Positions 34,519 through 44,025 are shown, numbered from the stretch's first letter. The stretch is 64,000 bases of DNA from Bacteroidales bacterium (GCA_030539115.1 JAUNSR010000013.1:2276-66275); one strand, 5' to 3'. The notes: a model not told the origin generated them from the sequence alone. Made by a program: numbers and translations.

Positions 34519-35397
34519 ATGAAAAAACTGTTTATTCTAATTATGATTTTTTTAAGCATTAATTTATCAATTGATGCTCAATATTCTCTTTCAAAATTTC
34601 CAAATAATAAGGTAATGATCGTTTCTCACAGAGGCAATTGGAGAGAAGCCCCTGAGAATTCTATATGGTCAGTTAAAAAAGCGATTGAAAAGGGCGCCAA
34701 TATGGTGGAAATTGACCTTGCAATGACAAAAGACAGCATTCTTGTGTTAATGCACGACAATACTATTGATAGAACAACCTCAGGAAAAGGCAAAGTTATA
34801 GATTATACCTATGATGAAATTTCAAAATTAGTTCTTAGAGATGGCCTTGGCGTAAAAACAGCAATGAAAATCCCCACTATCGACCAGATTCTTGATATAT
34901 GCAAAGACAAAGTTCTTATCAACCTTGACAAAAGCTTCAATTATTTTGACATCGTTTACCCAAAACTTGTGGAAAGAAATATGCTCGACCAAGTTCTTCT
35001 GAAAGGTAATATGAGCTTTAAAGTATTTAATGAAAAGTACGGCGATATAAAAGACAAAATTCACTATATGCCTATTATCTCTCTTGAAAAAGACAATGCA
35101 CAAGCTATTATCGACGATTTTACCAAGACTTACAAGCCTTATGGCTTTGAATTTGTTGTAGGCAATGATGAGAAAAACCTTATTGACTTTAAATCTCTTA
35201 GAGAAAAAGGATATCATGTTTGGATTAATGCTCTTTGGCCTCAGCATAATGCCGGACATTCAGATGATATGGCTTTAGAAAACCCCGATATCTATCAATG
35301 GTTCATTGATAATAATGTAAATATTATTCAAACAGACAGAATTGTCGAATTAAAATCTTTTCTTAAAAGAAAGAAGTTATACAAATCCAATAATTAA
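34519..35397 (+). CDS. Glycerophosphodiester phosphodiesterase, exported
   Basis: Cleaves glycerophosphodiesters to glycerol 3-phosphate and an alcohol. ATG 34519 is chosen because it gives a clean signal peptide (MKKLFILIMIFLSINLSIDA, then QYS) and follows the R84 array; an open TTG at 34486 falls inside the repeat. The 292-residue protein has the catalytic HRGNWREAPENS, the metal motif VEIDLAMTKD and MHDNTIDRTT. It lies divergent from queC and convergent with the ABC exporter. Confidence 0.9.
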   Translation: MKKLFILIMIFLSINLSIDAQYSLSKFPNNKVMIVSHRGNWREAPENSIWSVKKAIEKGANMVEIDLAMTKDSILVLMHDNTIDRTTSGKGKVIDYTYDEISKLVLRDGLGVKTAMKIPTIDQILDICKDKVLINLDKSFNYFDIVYPKLVERNMLDQVLLKGNMSFKVFNEKYGDIKDKIHYMPIISLEKDNAQAIIDDFTKTYKPYGFEFVVGNDEKNLIDFKSLREKGYHVWINALWPQHNAGHSDDMALENPDIYQWFIDNNVNIIQTDRIVELKSFLKRKKLYKSNN

Positions 35398-35499
35398 CAC
35401 TCAATAAAAGGTGTGCTCTTTATTAGCAAGACAAATTTTGTCATTAGCTTTTTTAAGAAAGCAAGATTTGACATTAATATAATTATAGTCGCAGTTATC

Positions 35500-35543
35500 A
35501 ACAAAAAGAGGATTAATCATTAATGATTAATCCTCTTTTTGTT
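35500..35543. terminator. Perfect 44-bp palindromic terminator
   Basis: AACAAAAAGAGGATTAATCATT is followed at once by its exact reverse complement, with no unpaired loop base. The A and T runs allow termination in both directions between two convergent genes. Confidence 0.85.
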
Positions 35544-35621
35544 ATTGAAGTTCTATATTTTAAAACCTATACAACTATCAAGACATGCGTTTCAATAAGC
35601 TTTATCTTCAAACATCTTATT

Positions 35622-37454
35622 CTAAAACGACTGCATATTAACAAGTCGCTTATAATATCCATCCAATTTTATCAGTTCATCATGTCTGCCTCTTTCAACA
35701 ATTTCGCCATCATGCATAACACAAATCATATCTGCGTTTTTAATAGTAGAAAGTCGATGAGCAATAACAAGAGTGGTTCTGTTTTTCATCAAATGTTCAA
35801 GAGCCTCCTGAACCAATCTTTCCGATTCAGTGTCAAGAGCAGAAGTTGCCTCATCAAGAATAAGCACAGGAGGATTTTTCAAAATAGCTCTTGCAATACT
35901 TATCCTTTGGCGCTGTCCACCGGAGAGTTTACAACCCCTGTCTCCAATATTTGCTTCATAGGCGCCATCAGTTGCCATAATAAATTCATCCGCATTTGCA
36001 ATCCTTGCCGCTTCTCTCACCTGCTCAAGAGTAGCACTTTCAACTCCGAAAGTTATATTATTAAAGAATGTGTCATTAAAAAGGATAGCTTCCTGATTGA
36101 CATTTCCCATTATATTTCTCAAATCATAGACAGCTACATCCTTAATATTTATTCCATCAATAAGAATTTCACCCTTTTGAATATCATAAAAACGAGGAAG
36201 CATATCTGCCATTGTTGATTTTCCTGAGCCGGATTGACCAACAAGAGCCACTGTCTCTCCTTTCTTTATACTCAGGTTTATATCTTTCAAAACCCAATTC
36301 TGATCATACTTAAACCATGCATTTCTAAACTCAATCGAATCGCCCACAGATTTTAAAGCAACAGGATTTTTTTTCTGCTCAATTTCATTCTTTGCAGACA
36401 ATATTTTATCCACCCTTTCCATTGCAGCTAAACCTCTTTGCACAGAATAGGATGCCTTTGAGAAATCTTTGGCAGGATTTATAATACTATAAAAAATTGT
36501 CAGGTAATAAATAAATGTAGCAGCATCAAGAGAACCTTTGCCGGAAAGAATCAGTGTTCCTCCAAACCAAAGCAAAACAGCAATAGTCACCGTGCCTAAA
36601 AACTCACTCATAGGATGAGCCAATGCCTGACGGCGGGCAATGCGGTTGGTAATTCTCATAAATTTGTTGGTTGCACTTTCAAATCTGCCGCTCACTTTTC
36701 TCTCTGCAAGAAAAGCCTTTATAATTCTAAGACCGCCAAGAGTTTCCTCCATTTGAGACATTATAACTCCATATTGATCTTGTCCCTCCTTTGAACTTCT
36801 TTTAAGTTTTCTGCCTATATTTCCCATAATATAGCCACTAACGGGAAGCAGTACAAGCACAAAAAGAGTAAGCTGCCAACTGATTAGAAAAAGAGTAACA
36901 AGATTAACAATAATTAAAATAGGGTTTTTAAAGAGCATATCAAGTGATGCCATTATTGAATTTTCAACCTCCGAGACATCACCTGTCATTCTTGCCATCA
37001 CATCTCCTTTTCTCTCACCTGAGAAAAAGCCCATTGGAAGATTTAATATCTTTTTATAAATTGTATTTCTTATATCTCTTACCACTCCGGTACGTATAGG
37101 AATCAAAAAATAAGAACCTAAATAGCTGCTCCCGGTTTTAATGAATGTCATAACAATGAGCACCACTCCAAGTATCATCAATGTAAAAGGAGCTCCCTTT
37201 TCATCAATCAAACTTGATATATACCAATTTATCTGTGAAAGTATCTTCTCTTTTAATGAATAAGAAACATCTGAAAAAGGGATATAATCACTTACTTTTT
37301 CGTTTATTCCAAAAAGTGTCTGAAGAATAGGTATTATGGTACCAAAAGCGAATAGACTGACAACTGCTGAAAAAAGATTAAAGAATATATTTAAAAATAG
37401 ATAATGCTTATATGGAGGGACAAATCGCCTAAGCACTTTTAAGAATTCTTTCAT
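35622..37454 (-). CDS. MsbA-like ABC exporter (fused permease-ATPase)
   Basis: A half-transporter of 610 residues: six membrane segments over about 1-320 and an ATPase with Walker A LVGQSGSGKST near 398, Q-loop NVNQEAILF, signature KLSGGQRQRISIARA, Walker B VLILDEATSALD and switch His IAHRLS. Homodimers of this kind flip lipid A, lipids or drugs. Neighbouring genes (glycerophosphodiesterase and cardiolipin synthase) point to membrane lipids, but the substrate is open. Confidence 0.92.
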   Translation of the reverse strand: MKEFLKVLRRFVPPYKHYLFLNIFFNLFSAVVSLFAFGTIIPILQTLFGINEKVSDYIPFSDVSYSLKEKILSQINWYISSLIDEKGAPFTLMILGVVLIVMTFIKTGSSYLGSYFLIPIRTGVVRDIRNTIYKKILNLPMGFFSGERKGDVMARMTGDVSEVENSIMASLDMLFKNPILIIVNLVTLFLISWQLTLFVLVLLPVSGYIMGNIGRKLKRSSKEGQDQYGVIMSQMEETLGGLRIIKAFLAERKVSGRFESATNKFMRITNRIARRQALAHPMSEFLGTVTIAVLLWFGGTLILSGKGSLDAATFIYYLTIFYSIINPAKDFSKASYSVQRGLAAMERVDKILSAKNEIEQKKNPVALKSVGDSIEFRNAWFKYDQNWVLKDINLSIKKGETVALVGQSGSGKSTMADMLPRFYDIQKGEILIDGINIKDVAVYDLRNIMGNVNQEAILFNDTFFNNITFGVESATLEQVREAARIANADEFIMATDGAYEANIGDRGCKLSGGQRQRISIARAILKNPPVLILDEATSALDTESERLVQEALEHLMKNRTTLVIAHRLSTIKNADMICVMHDGEIVERGRHDELIKLDGYYKRLVNMQSF

Positions 37455-37657
37455 TTGCTATTTACTTGTTAATTATTAGATTTCAAATGCCATAATTTAT
37501 CTTATTATAACATTCAAAGCATAAGACATCTTTCTCAATCTGCTTTCAAAATTTGAGAGATGAGAATTTAAAATATAAAATATTGTTTTAAAGGAAACTT
37601 CACAAATATAATTCTTTAAGCTCAACCTTGCCAAGTTGAAATGTCTTATTTATTACA

Positions 37658-37683
37658 ATAATAGTCTCCAAAGAGACTATTAT
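37658..37683 (+). promoter_or_regulatory. Hairpin overlapping the first ATG of the cardiolipin synthase frame
   Basis: ATAATAGTCTC (37658-37668) pairs perfectly with GAGACTATTAT (37673-37683); the right arm includes the first two bases of ATG 37682. Either that ATG is not used, or it is occluded when the hairpin forms. Confidence 0.5.
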
Positions 37684-37744
37684 GATACTATTTTTATTAT
37701 TTTTACCTATATTAATATTTAAAAAATTAATTATTTCAATTAAC

Positions 37745-39178
37745 ATGGGTGGTTTTATCTTAACAGATTGGCTCTACTATATTACTCTTTCTGTTTACAT
37801 GATAACGATTCTTGGAACGGTTATTATTGTAATATCAGAAAATAGGAATCCGGTTAAATCAATAGCCTGGGTGGTAGTGCTTATTTTCCTTCCTGTTATA
37901 GGACTGATATTTTACATTTTTCTTGGTCAGGACTTTAGACGCCATAGAATGATTTCAAAGAAGAGCCTTAAAAAGATTCAAAAAAACTCGTTCAAACTTA
38001 AGAACTCTCTCTCAAGCTACAATCTAACTGCCAGCACAGAACAGCAAACAGCACTTCTTTTCAATCTTAATCAGTCAGAACTTTCCACAGGCAACAAAGT
38101 TGAAATTTTCACAATAGGAAAAGATTTTTTTGACTCGCTTATAAATCATATTGAGAAAGCCCGTCATTTTATTCATATAGAGTTCTACATTTTTCAGGAT
38201 GACAGTTTAGGCAATCTTTTTAAAAACATTCTTATCCAAAAAGCCAAGGAGGGTGTTGAAGTAAGGGTCATTTACGACGATGTGGGCTGTTGGAGCGTGA
38301 AAAAGAAGTTCTTTAATGAAATGATTGAGAATGGCATATCAGTAAAACCATTTCTTGAAGTTAAACTTCCTGCCTTGGCAAACAAGATAAACTATAGAAA
38401 TCACAGAAAAATCGTGGTTATCGATGGAAAAACGGGCTATATAGGTGGCATGAATATTGCCGATAGATATCTCGACGGCTTAAAATGGGGGAAATGGAGA
38501 GATACTCAAATTATGATTGAGGGAGCTGCGGTTCAATCTCTTCAAAAGACCTTTTCTGTTGACTGGTATTTCACGGCAAGGGAGCTTCTTTGGGATAAAA
38601 AATATTTCCAGAGCTGTAAACATGAAGGAAACATAGACATTCAAATTTCAACAAGCGGTCCTATTGGGGAATGGCAGGAGATTATGCTTGCAATTTTTAA
38701 AGCTGTAACCAACGCCAAGAAATATGTTTATATTCAGACGCCTTATTTTCTTCCTACCGAGGGGCTTACTCTTGCTCTGCAGGCTGCTGCTTTGGCAAAT
38801 GTCGATGTAAGGCTGATGATTCCGGCTCATTCAGATTCTAAAATCGTTCAGGTTGGCTCTTTCAGCTATATTAGAAGCATGCTTAAAGCCGGTGTAAAGG
38901 TGTATTTTTATAAACCGGGATTCCTTCATGCAAAGATGGTTGCCGTTGATGATGAATTATGCACAGTTGGCTCAGCAAATATGGACTTTAGAAGTTTTGA
39001 ACATAACTTTGAAGCAAATGCCTTTATCTATAATAAGGACATCGCCATCCAACTTAAAAATATATTTCTAAAAGATCAGCAGGAATGCGATAGAATCACA
39101 CTCAGGTATTGGAAAACGAGACCTATCAGACAAAAGGCATGGGAATCGGTAATCAGACTGTTCAGCCCATTGCTGTAA
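37745..39178 (+). CDS. cls: Cardiolipin synthase
   Basis: Joins two phosphatidylglycerol molecules into cardiolipin at the inner membrane. From ATG 37745 the protein has 477 residues: two membrane segments (about 8-28 and 40-60), then two phospholipase-D domains with HxK motifs HRKIVVIDGKTGYIGG near 220 and HAKMVAVDDELCTVGSANMD near 395. The frame is open upstream to ATG 37682, which adds 21 hydrophobic residues but lies in a stem-loop, so the internal start is preferred. A terminator follows. Confidence 0.9.
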   Translation: MGGFILTDWLYYITLSVYMITILGTVIIVISENRNPVKSIAWVVVLIFLPVIGLIFYIFLGQDFRRHRMISKKSLKKIQKNSFKLKNSLSSYNLTASTEQQTALLFNLNQSELSTGNKVEIFTIGKDFFDSLINHIEKARHFIHIEFYIFQDDSLGNLFKNILIQKAKEGVEVRVIYDDVGCWSVKKKFFNEMIENGISVKPFLEVKLPALANKINYRNHRKIVVIDGKTGYIGGMNIADRYLDGLKWGKWRDTQIMIEGAAVQSLQKTFSVDWYFTARELLWDKKYFQSCKHEGNIDIQISTSGPIGEWQEIMLAIFKAVTNAKKYVYIQTPYFLPTEGLTLALQAAALANVDVRLMIPAHSDSKIVQVGSFSYIRSMLKAGVKVYFYKPGFLHAKMVAVDDELCTVGSANMDFRSFEHNFEANAFIYNKDIAIQLKNIFLKDQQECDRITLRYWKTRPIRQKAWESVIRLFSPLL

Positions 39179-39183
39179 ATAGG

Positions 39184-39236
39184 AAAAGCAATTCTTTTAT
39201 TATTCATCTATACCGGATTATAAAAGAATTGCTTTT
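39184..39236. terminator. Terminator after cls
   Basis: AAAAGCAATTCTTTTAT (39184-39200) pairs perfectly with ATAAAAGAATTGCTTTT (39220-39236), followed by more T. Confidence 0.8.
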
Positions 39237-39342
39237 TTATTATGACTAAGCATAAATTTATTTATCGCCTTTAATCTTAAAAACATAAGACTATACTATT
39301 CAAACATTAAAAGCCGATAAACAATAAATGATCATATCGTTT

Positions 39343-39900
39343 TTATTCATTGCTTTGCTCATCCTCCTTCAAGGAAAAGAAACTGAAGTTCACACTTCCA
39401 TAAGTTCTCAACTCGTCGAACTCCGGCATATCTGAAAAATCATTTTTTCTCGAATGCTCAAGAACAAATATTCCATCCCTTTTTAAAAGCCCAGCCTTAA
39501 AAATCAGCTCGGGAATTTGACTCAAATTAGGCAAGTCATAGGGTGGGTCAGCAAAAATAAAATCAAACTTCTCCTTTGACGATGAAATAAATTTAAACAC
39601 ATCACCTTTTATAGTAATTATGTTCTCATCCTTTAATTCACGTGCCACCTTATTAATAAAATCATACTGAGTGGAATGCTTTTCTACGCTTACAACTTTT
39701 GACGCACCGCGCGAAAGGAGCTCAAAACTTATAGCCCCGGTCCCTGCGAAAAGATCGAGAGCACTTATCTCCTCAAAATCCATCACATTGTTTAATACAT
39801 TAAACAAATTCTCTCTTGCAAAGTCTGTCGTTGGTCTTGCCGATATATTTTTAGGGACATCAAAGCGTCGACGTCCGTATTTGCCTCTAATTATACGCAT
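39343..39900 (-). CDS. rsmD: 16S rRNA (guanine966-N2)-methyltransferase
   Basis: Methylates G966 of 16S rRNA. The 185-residue protein has the SAM motif ALDLFAGTGAISFELLSRGA, the catalytic DPPYDLP and the family start MRIIRGKYGRR. Its start overlaps the end of the DUF3822 gene by ten bases, so the two are translationally coupled. Confidence 0.93.
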   Translation of the reverse strand: MRIIRGKYGRRRFDVPKNISARPTTDFARENLFNVLNNVMDFEEISALDLFAGTGAISFELLSRGASKVVSVEKHSTQYDFINKVARELKDENIITIKGDVFKFISSSKEKFDFIFADPPYDLPNLSQIPELIFKAGLLKRDGIFVLEHSRKNDFSDMPEFDELRTYGSVNFSFFSLKEDEQSNE

Positions 39901-40718
39901 AAAACTTGTAGTGCTATTAAATCAAATGGTGCATTAATAATTTCCTTACCCACTGAGAAAATCTGTGCAGGGAAAACAACAGGAGCTATCAAAGCCACAT
40001 ACGGCTTTAAAATTGCCGTTGTCTGCTCCAGTACATCTCTTTCTCCGGTAATATTTAATTGGTCGTTTTGTGCATCAAAGTTTATTTGAGCCCATGTATT
40101 GAGAATAAAATATGCTATATCATTAACATGATTGTAATGATAAGAGTTCGCCAAAAGAAGCTTTCCTTTTCTAACACAAACAATATCCAGCCTATGCTCC
40201 CTTATTTGGACATACATTTTATCATTGTTGCCGAACTTACTCTTTAATGTAAAATATTCGGATAGAATGCTCAAATGATGATAATATTTGGGAGAACAAA
40301 AGGTGCGGTTTAAAAATGAATATATCTCACTGTCGACGCCAAAAATATTTACCATATTAAAATGGCTGATATTATTGCTCAAAATCTCCTCATCCCTTGA
40401 AGAAAGAGTAAAGTTATAAACAGCGCTTTTCTTTGACTCATCAAAAAATTGTGCCGGCATAAAGGTGAAACGCTCAGAAACAACAATAACCTCCACTTTC
40501 TTAAAAGGCAAAAGCAGATTCTCCTCGCTTAAAACTCTTTCGCTCAATACCGAAAGATAGGAGGAATTGGCCGGAACATCAGTCTTTGAATAGCAAAAAG
40601 AGTTATCCTGCAATAAGTTATGTATAGAAAAAGAAAATCCATCCGGCATCAACCGGATGGATAATGTATAATTTAAAGCATTTTCTGAATTCAACTGATG
40701 AAAAGTCAAGCTTTCCAT
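39891..40718 (-). CDS. DUF3822 family protein
   Basis: A protein of 275 residues from ATG 40718, which follows the upstream stop codon by four bases; an ATG at 40760 would overlap that gene by 38 bases. It has no signal peptide or membrane segment. It matches DUF3822, found next to rsmD in Bacteroidota; an actin/ASKHA-like fold has been suggested for the family, but no function is established. The middle operon position, between a secreted or anchored protein and rsmD, gives no clear clue. Confidence 0.75.
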   Translation of the reverse strand: MESLTFHQLNSENALNYTLSIRLMPDGFSFSIHNLLQDNSFCYSKTDVPANSSYLSVLSERVLSEENLLLPFKKVEVIVVSERFTFMPAQFFDESKKSAVYNFTLSSRDEEILSNNISHFNMVNIFGVDSEIYSFLNRTFCSPKYYHHLSILSEYFTLKSKFGNNDKMYVQIREHRLDIVCVRKGKLLLANSYHYNHVNDIAYFILNTWAQINFDAQNDQLNITGERDVLEQTTAILKPYVALIAPVVFPAQIFSVGKEIINAPFDLIALQVLCV

Positions 40719-40722
40719 AAAA

Positions 40723-41397
40723 TTATTCCCAGTTACCTGCATTGTTGTTAGGCTCTTCAATTGAACCGACCTGCAATCCAGGGAATTTTTCTGTCTTCTT
40801 AGCTTTATCTGTAATGTTTATGATTTCCTGTTTATCCAATCCTTTAAGATAAACATCGTAAGTTGTCTTTGCTTCAAATAACTTCATTACATAACCTGAA
40901 GCATTAAGAACTTGTCCTGTTGCCATATTAAATTGAGCTGTTCCACCAGTGAAAGGAACAAATCTCATTGAGTCTGCAACAAATGAAGTTCCGAAAATAG
41001 TATCCTTTACGCTTACATAAATAGTATCACGGCTGAAGTTTTCAAGACCATTTTTGATAATCTCGTCTTTTTTACCTTTTTTCAAGATTGCCATTGCTTT
41101 CTTCTCTGTAAGACCATCTTCCAATTGTTTATCAGTCAAGGAACCAACTTTAACAACAAAAGGAAGTTTCCCGTTCTTAACAAAATCAATTAGAGTGTCA
41201 AAACTTGCTGTATAAGTTCCATTGATATTACGGTACTCAATCTGAGCCTTTCTAATATCAATCAAACGGGCAATTGTTGCTTTCTCTCTTATACCTCTTT
41301 GTTTTTCAAAACGTATAGGTCCCATAATACTCTCTACGCAAAGGTATCCCATTACGCAAATAGCAATAACTAACAAAAATCTAAATAAAACATTCAT
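40723..41397 (-). CDS. Membrane-anchored protein of unknown function
   Basis: A 224-residue protein with one N-terminal membrane segment (about 4-25) and a soluble remainder rich in charged residues. The segment after the anchor (ARLIDIRKAQIEYRNINGTY) resembles the N-terminal helix of pilin-like proteins, but no prepilin cleavage motif is seen. It is first in an operon with DUF3822 and rsmD genes and divergent from the helicase gene. I do not recognise the family. Confidence 0.7.
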   Translation of the reverse strand: MNVLFRFLLVIAICVMGYLCVESIMGPIRFEKQRGIREKATIARLIDIRKAQIEYRNINGTYTASFDTLIDFVKNGKLPFVVKVGSLTDKQLEDGLTEKKAMAILKKGKKDEIIKNGLENFSRDTIYVSVKDTIFGTSFVADSMRFVPFTGGTAQFNMATGQVLNASGYVMKLFEAKTTYDVYLKGLDKQEIINITDKAKKTEKFPGLQVGSIEEPNNNAGNWE

Positions 41398-41491
41398 GGA
41401 TAATATTGTTATTTTTTAATTATTTCTTCGGGCAAATTTAAAAAAGAAAATCGTAAACACTATATTTATTGAGAATTTTATTCAAATATTT

Positions 41492-42919
41492 ATGATAAAA
41501 GATGTATTAAGTAAAAGTGTAATTAATAATTTACCTTTTTCTCCCAATGAACAACAAAATATTTTAATAAATATACTCTGCGATTATATTCTTTCCAACG
41601 AAAATAATTCAATTTTTCTTATGAAAGGATATGCCGGGACAGGAAAAACTTCTTTGGTGGGAGCTTTTGTTAAAGCATTGAGTTTTCTTAATAAAAAAAC
41701 AATACTTCTTGCTCCTACAGGAAGAGCAGCCAAGGTCTTTTCAAACTATTCTGACCATCCTGCTTTTACAATACACAAGAAGATTTACCGACAAAAGAGT
41801 TTTTCTGCTGAAATGAACGGATTTAATCTTTCCGACAACCTTCATAAAGACACTCTTTTTATTGTCGATGAATCTTCAATGATTGGCAATTACTCCGAAT
41901 CTACAGTTTTTGGCACCGGTCATCTTCTTGATGATTTGATTGAATATGTCTATGCGGGTGAAAACTGCAAGCTTTTGCTTCTTGGTGACATTGCTCAGCT
42001 TCCTCCTGTTGGGCAGCCAACAAGCCCTGCCTTGGATATAAACAATCTTAGAGGCTATGGACTTGATGTATTGGACTATTCTCTGACAAATGTGGCTCGT
42101 CAAAAAAGTGAATCAGGCATTCTCTTCAATGCTACAATGCTCAGAGAAATAATGGACAAGGGCGAGCCTTATCCCCTGCCCCAACTAAAGACATCCGGAT
42201 TTAATGATGTTATTAAAGTTTCAGGCACAGAGCTCATAGACAAAATTGCAAGCTCATATTCAAACAATGGCTTTGATCAGTCAATCATTATTACTCGTTC
42301 AAACAAAAGAGCAAACCAATTTAATCAGGGCATAAGAAACCAAATTCTTTTTAGAGAGGATGAAATCAGCAGCGGAGATTTACTTATGGTAACCAAAAAC
42401 AACTATTTCTGGAGCAAGGATATAAAGGAGATTGACTTTATAGCCAATGGCGATATCATGCAGGTTAAAAGAGTGCGGTCTTTCCAGGAGATATATGGCT
42501 TTAGATTTGTTGACCTTGAAGTTACTCTGCCCGACTACGATGTTGAAATGGATGTAAAAATCATTCTCGACACATTGCATCAGGAAACACCATCTCTCTC
42601 CCCGGAATTAAACAATAAGCTCTTTATGTCGGTGGTTGAGGATTATTCCTATGGTGCTACCCAAAGAGAAGTTTTCAAAAAAGTCAAGGAGGATCCATTT
42701 TTCAATGCCCTTCAGGTAAAATATGGCTATGCCGTTACCTGCCATAAAGCTCAGGGCGGTCAATGGAGCGATGTTTTTCTTGATATGGGATATATTAACA
42801 AAGAACAGCTTGGTCTTGACTTTTATAGATGGCTGTACACCGCATTTACCCGAGCAACAAATAAAATATATCTTGTCAATATTGAAGATGATTTTCTTGA
42901 ACAGGAGTCGAAAGGTTAA
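41492..42919 (+). CDS. RecD-like superfamily 1 DNA helicase
   Basis: A 475-residue ATPase: Walker A MKGYAGTGKTS near residue 48, Walker B FIVDESSM near 125, LLLGDIAQLPPVGQP, and the UvrD-type C-terminal motif GYAVTCHKAQGGQW with YTAFTRATNKIYLV at the end. It is shorter than RecD and lacks the N-terminal RecBC-interaction region, so it is an independent helicase of the RecD2 or Dda type, probably in replication-fork repair. It is divergent from the rsmD operon. Confidence 0.9.
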   Translation: MIKDVLSKSVINNLPFSPNEQQNILINILCDYILSNENNSIFLMKGYAGTGKTSLVGAFVKALSFLNKKTILLAPTGRAAKVFSNYSDHPAFTIHKKIYRQKSFSAEMNGFNLSDNLHKDTLFIVDESSMIGNYSESTVFGTGHLLDDLIEYVYAGENCKLLLLGDIAQLPPVGQPTSPALDINNLRGYGLDVLDYSLTNVARQKSESGILFNATMLREIMDKGEPYPLPQLKTSGFNDVIKVSGTELIDKIASSYSNNGFDQSIIITRSNKRANQFNQGIRNQILFREDEISSGDLLMVTKNNYFWSKDIKEIDFIANGDIMQVKRVRSFQEIYGFRFVDLEVTLPDYDVEMDVKIILDTLHQETPSLSPELNNKLFMSVVEDYSYGATQREVFKKVKEDPFFNALQVKYGYAVTCHKAQGGQWSDVFLDMGYINKEQLGLDFYRWLYTAFTRATNKIYLVNIEDDFLEQESKG

Positions 42920-42959
42920 TTATTTATATCTTACCTATTCTACATGATGTATCATAATT

Positions 42960-43061
42960 GTAACTAACTGACAACTATGCCATTTTTATGCACTTATTGA
43001 CGTTTCCCGGTAACTATAAAAAAAAAGACTGTTTATATTAACAAATTAAAAAGTTAGTTAC
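42960..43061 (+). promoter_or_regulatory. Inverted repeat and -7 box upstream of the HxlR gene
   Basis: GTAACTAACT (42960-42969) is exactly inverted as AGTTAGTTAC (43052-43061). The second half overlaps TACTTTTG (43059-43066), a match to TAnnTTTG 26 bases before the regulator start. This looks like autoregulation by the HxlR protein, with the 82-base gap between half-sites being unusually wide. Confidence 0.4.
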
Positions 43062-43091
43062 TTTTGTATACCAACAATATTTTAAACAGCA

Positions 43092-43460
43092 ATGGAAAAG
43101 GTGTCAATTGAAAAGATAATAGTAAAGGATTGTCCTATAAGATGCATTCTATCAAGAATCAGCGATAAATGGTCCATGCTTATTTTATTTACATTAAAGC
43201 AGCATCAGGTGCTCCGTTTTAATGCTCTTCAAAAGCAAATACCGGATATTTCTCAGAAAATGCTTACCGTTTCTTTAAGAACTCTTGAAGAGGATGGATT
43301 TGTAAACAGAAAGATATATGCTGAAATTCCTCCACGGGTGGAATATTCACTGACTCAAAGGGCATATTCTCTTCTTCCTCATATAGATTCGCTTATTGGC
43401 TGGGCAAGTGAGAATATGGCTCAGATTGTTGAAGACAGAAAAAACCGTTCCAAAAATTGA
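43092..43460 (+). CDS. HxlR-family transcriptional regulator
   Basis: A 122-residue winged-helix regulator. DCPIRCILSRISDKWSMLILFTL is the family N terminus, NALQKQIPDISQKMLTVSLRTLEEDGFV the recognition helix and EIPPRVEYSLTQ the wing. Members respond to quinones, aldehydes or diamide, often through an N-terminal cysteine; two cysteines (residues 14 and 18) are present here. No target gene stands next to it on the same strand. Confidence 0.88.
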   Translation: MEKVSIEKIIVKDCPIRCILSRISDKWSMLILFTLKQHQVLRFNALQKQIPDISQKMLTVSLRTLEEDGFVNRKIYAEIPPRVEYSLTQRAYSLLPHIDSLIGWASENMAQIVEDRKNRSKN

Positions 43461-43705
43461 TTGTTTATATATTAAAGCACTTATTCATCTTTTTTTTATT
43501 TCCATCATCGAATTGCAAATTTTAATCAATCAAATTTATCAAACACTTAAGTATATTTATAAATATATCTAAGTATTTTGTATTATATATTTATATATTT
43601 TGTACAAAATACTTAAGTTAAACATATTTTATGTAGATCAAAATAAAAAAATCATCAATCAAAATATGTAAACCGCCAACAATTATATAAGCCCATTAAC
43701 AATAA
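43461..43705. other. Intergenic region with a cluster of AT-rich inverted repeats
   Basis: AAGTATTTTGTA (43571-43582) is inverted as TACAAAATACTT (43603-43614), and ACTTAAGTAT (43545-43554) is inverted as ATACTTAAGT (43609-43618). The nested symmetry within 74 bases could be a regulator site. No gene is seen here. Confidence 0.45.
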
Positions 43706-43761
43706 AAAGCAAAGGCAATATCCATCTGTCAAAAAAGAGAGAAAGATATTGCCTATGCTTT
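43706..43761. terminator. Terminator-like hairpin
   Basis: AAAGCAAAGGCAATATC (43706-43722) pairs with GATATTGCCTATGCTTT (43745-43761), one mismatch in 17 pairs. It lies between the convergent HxlR and folA genes. Confidence 0.65.
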
Positions 43762-43839
43762 TGTAAAAAAAGAATAATTATTTCCTAATATAAAAAATAA
43801 ACCAGCTAAAATTTACAATAGCAAACTTATTTAACAAGA

Positions 43840-43957
43840 TTATCAGTAAATAAAATCGCCATAACTCACCTAAAGTTGAGATACCCAACAAAAGGTATAT
43901 AAATGGCGCATTTGTACCTTAGAGGTAACGGTTAGAAAAATAAAATTATATACAAAT
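43840..43957 (+). repeat. R96 repeat copy, no adjoining gene
   Basis: Core GGCGCATTTGTACCTTAGAG near 43905, preceded by the CGCCATAACTCACC arm and followed by GTAACGGTTA, then TATATACAAATG. Its 3' variant is shared with the susD leader (AGAGGTAACGGTTA), so these two copies are close relatives. The ATG opens ATG AAA TAA only. It faces the 3' end of folA. Confidence 0.8.
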
Positions 43958-44025
43958 GAAATAAAAGGATCAATTAAGAAAGAACAGCCCAAAAAGATGT
44001 ATGTACAGCAATTTGGAAAGAGAGT

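Noticed and set aside
35523..36218. Plus-strand frame of 231 codons
   Set aside because: It lies antisense to the well-supported ABC exporter and shows no familiar motif.
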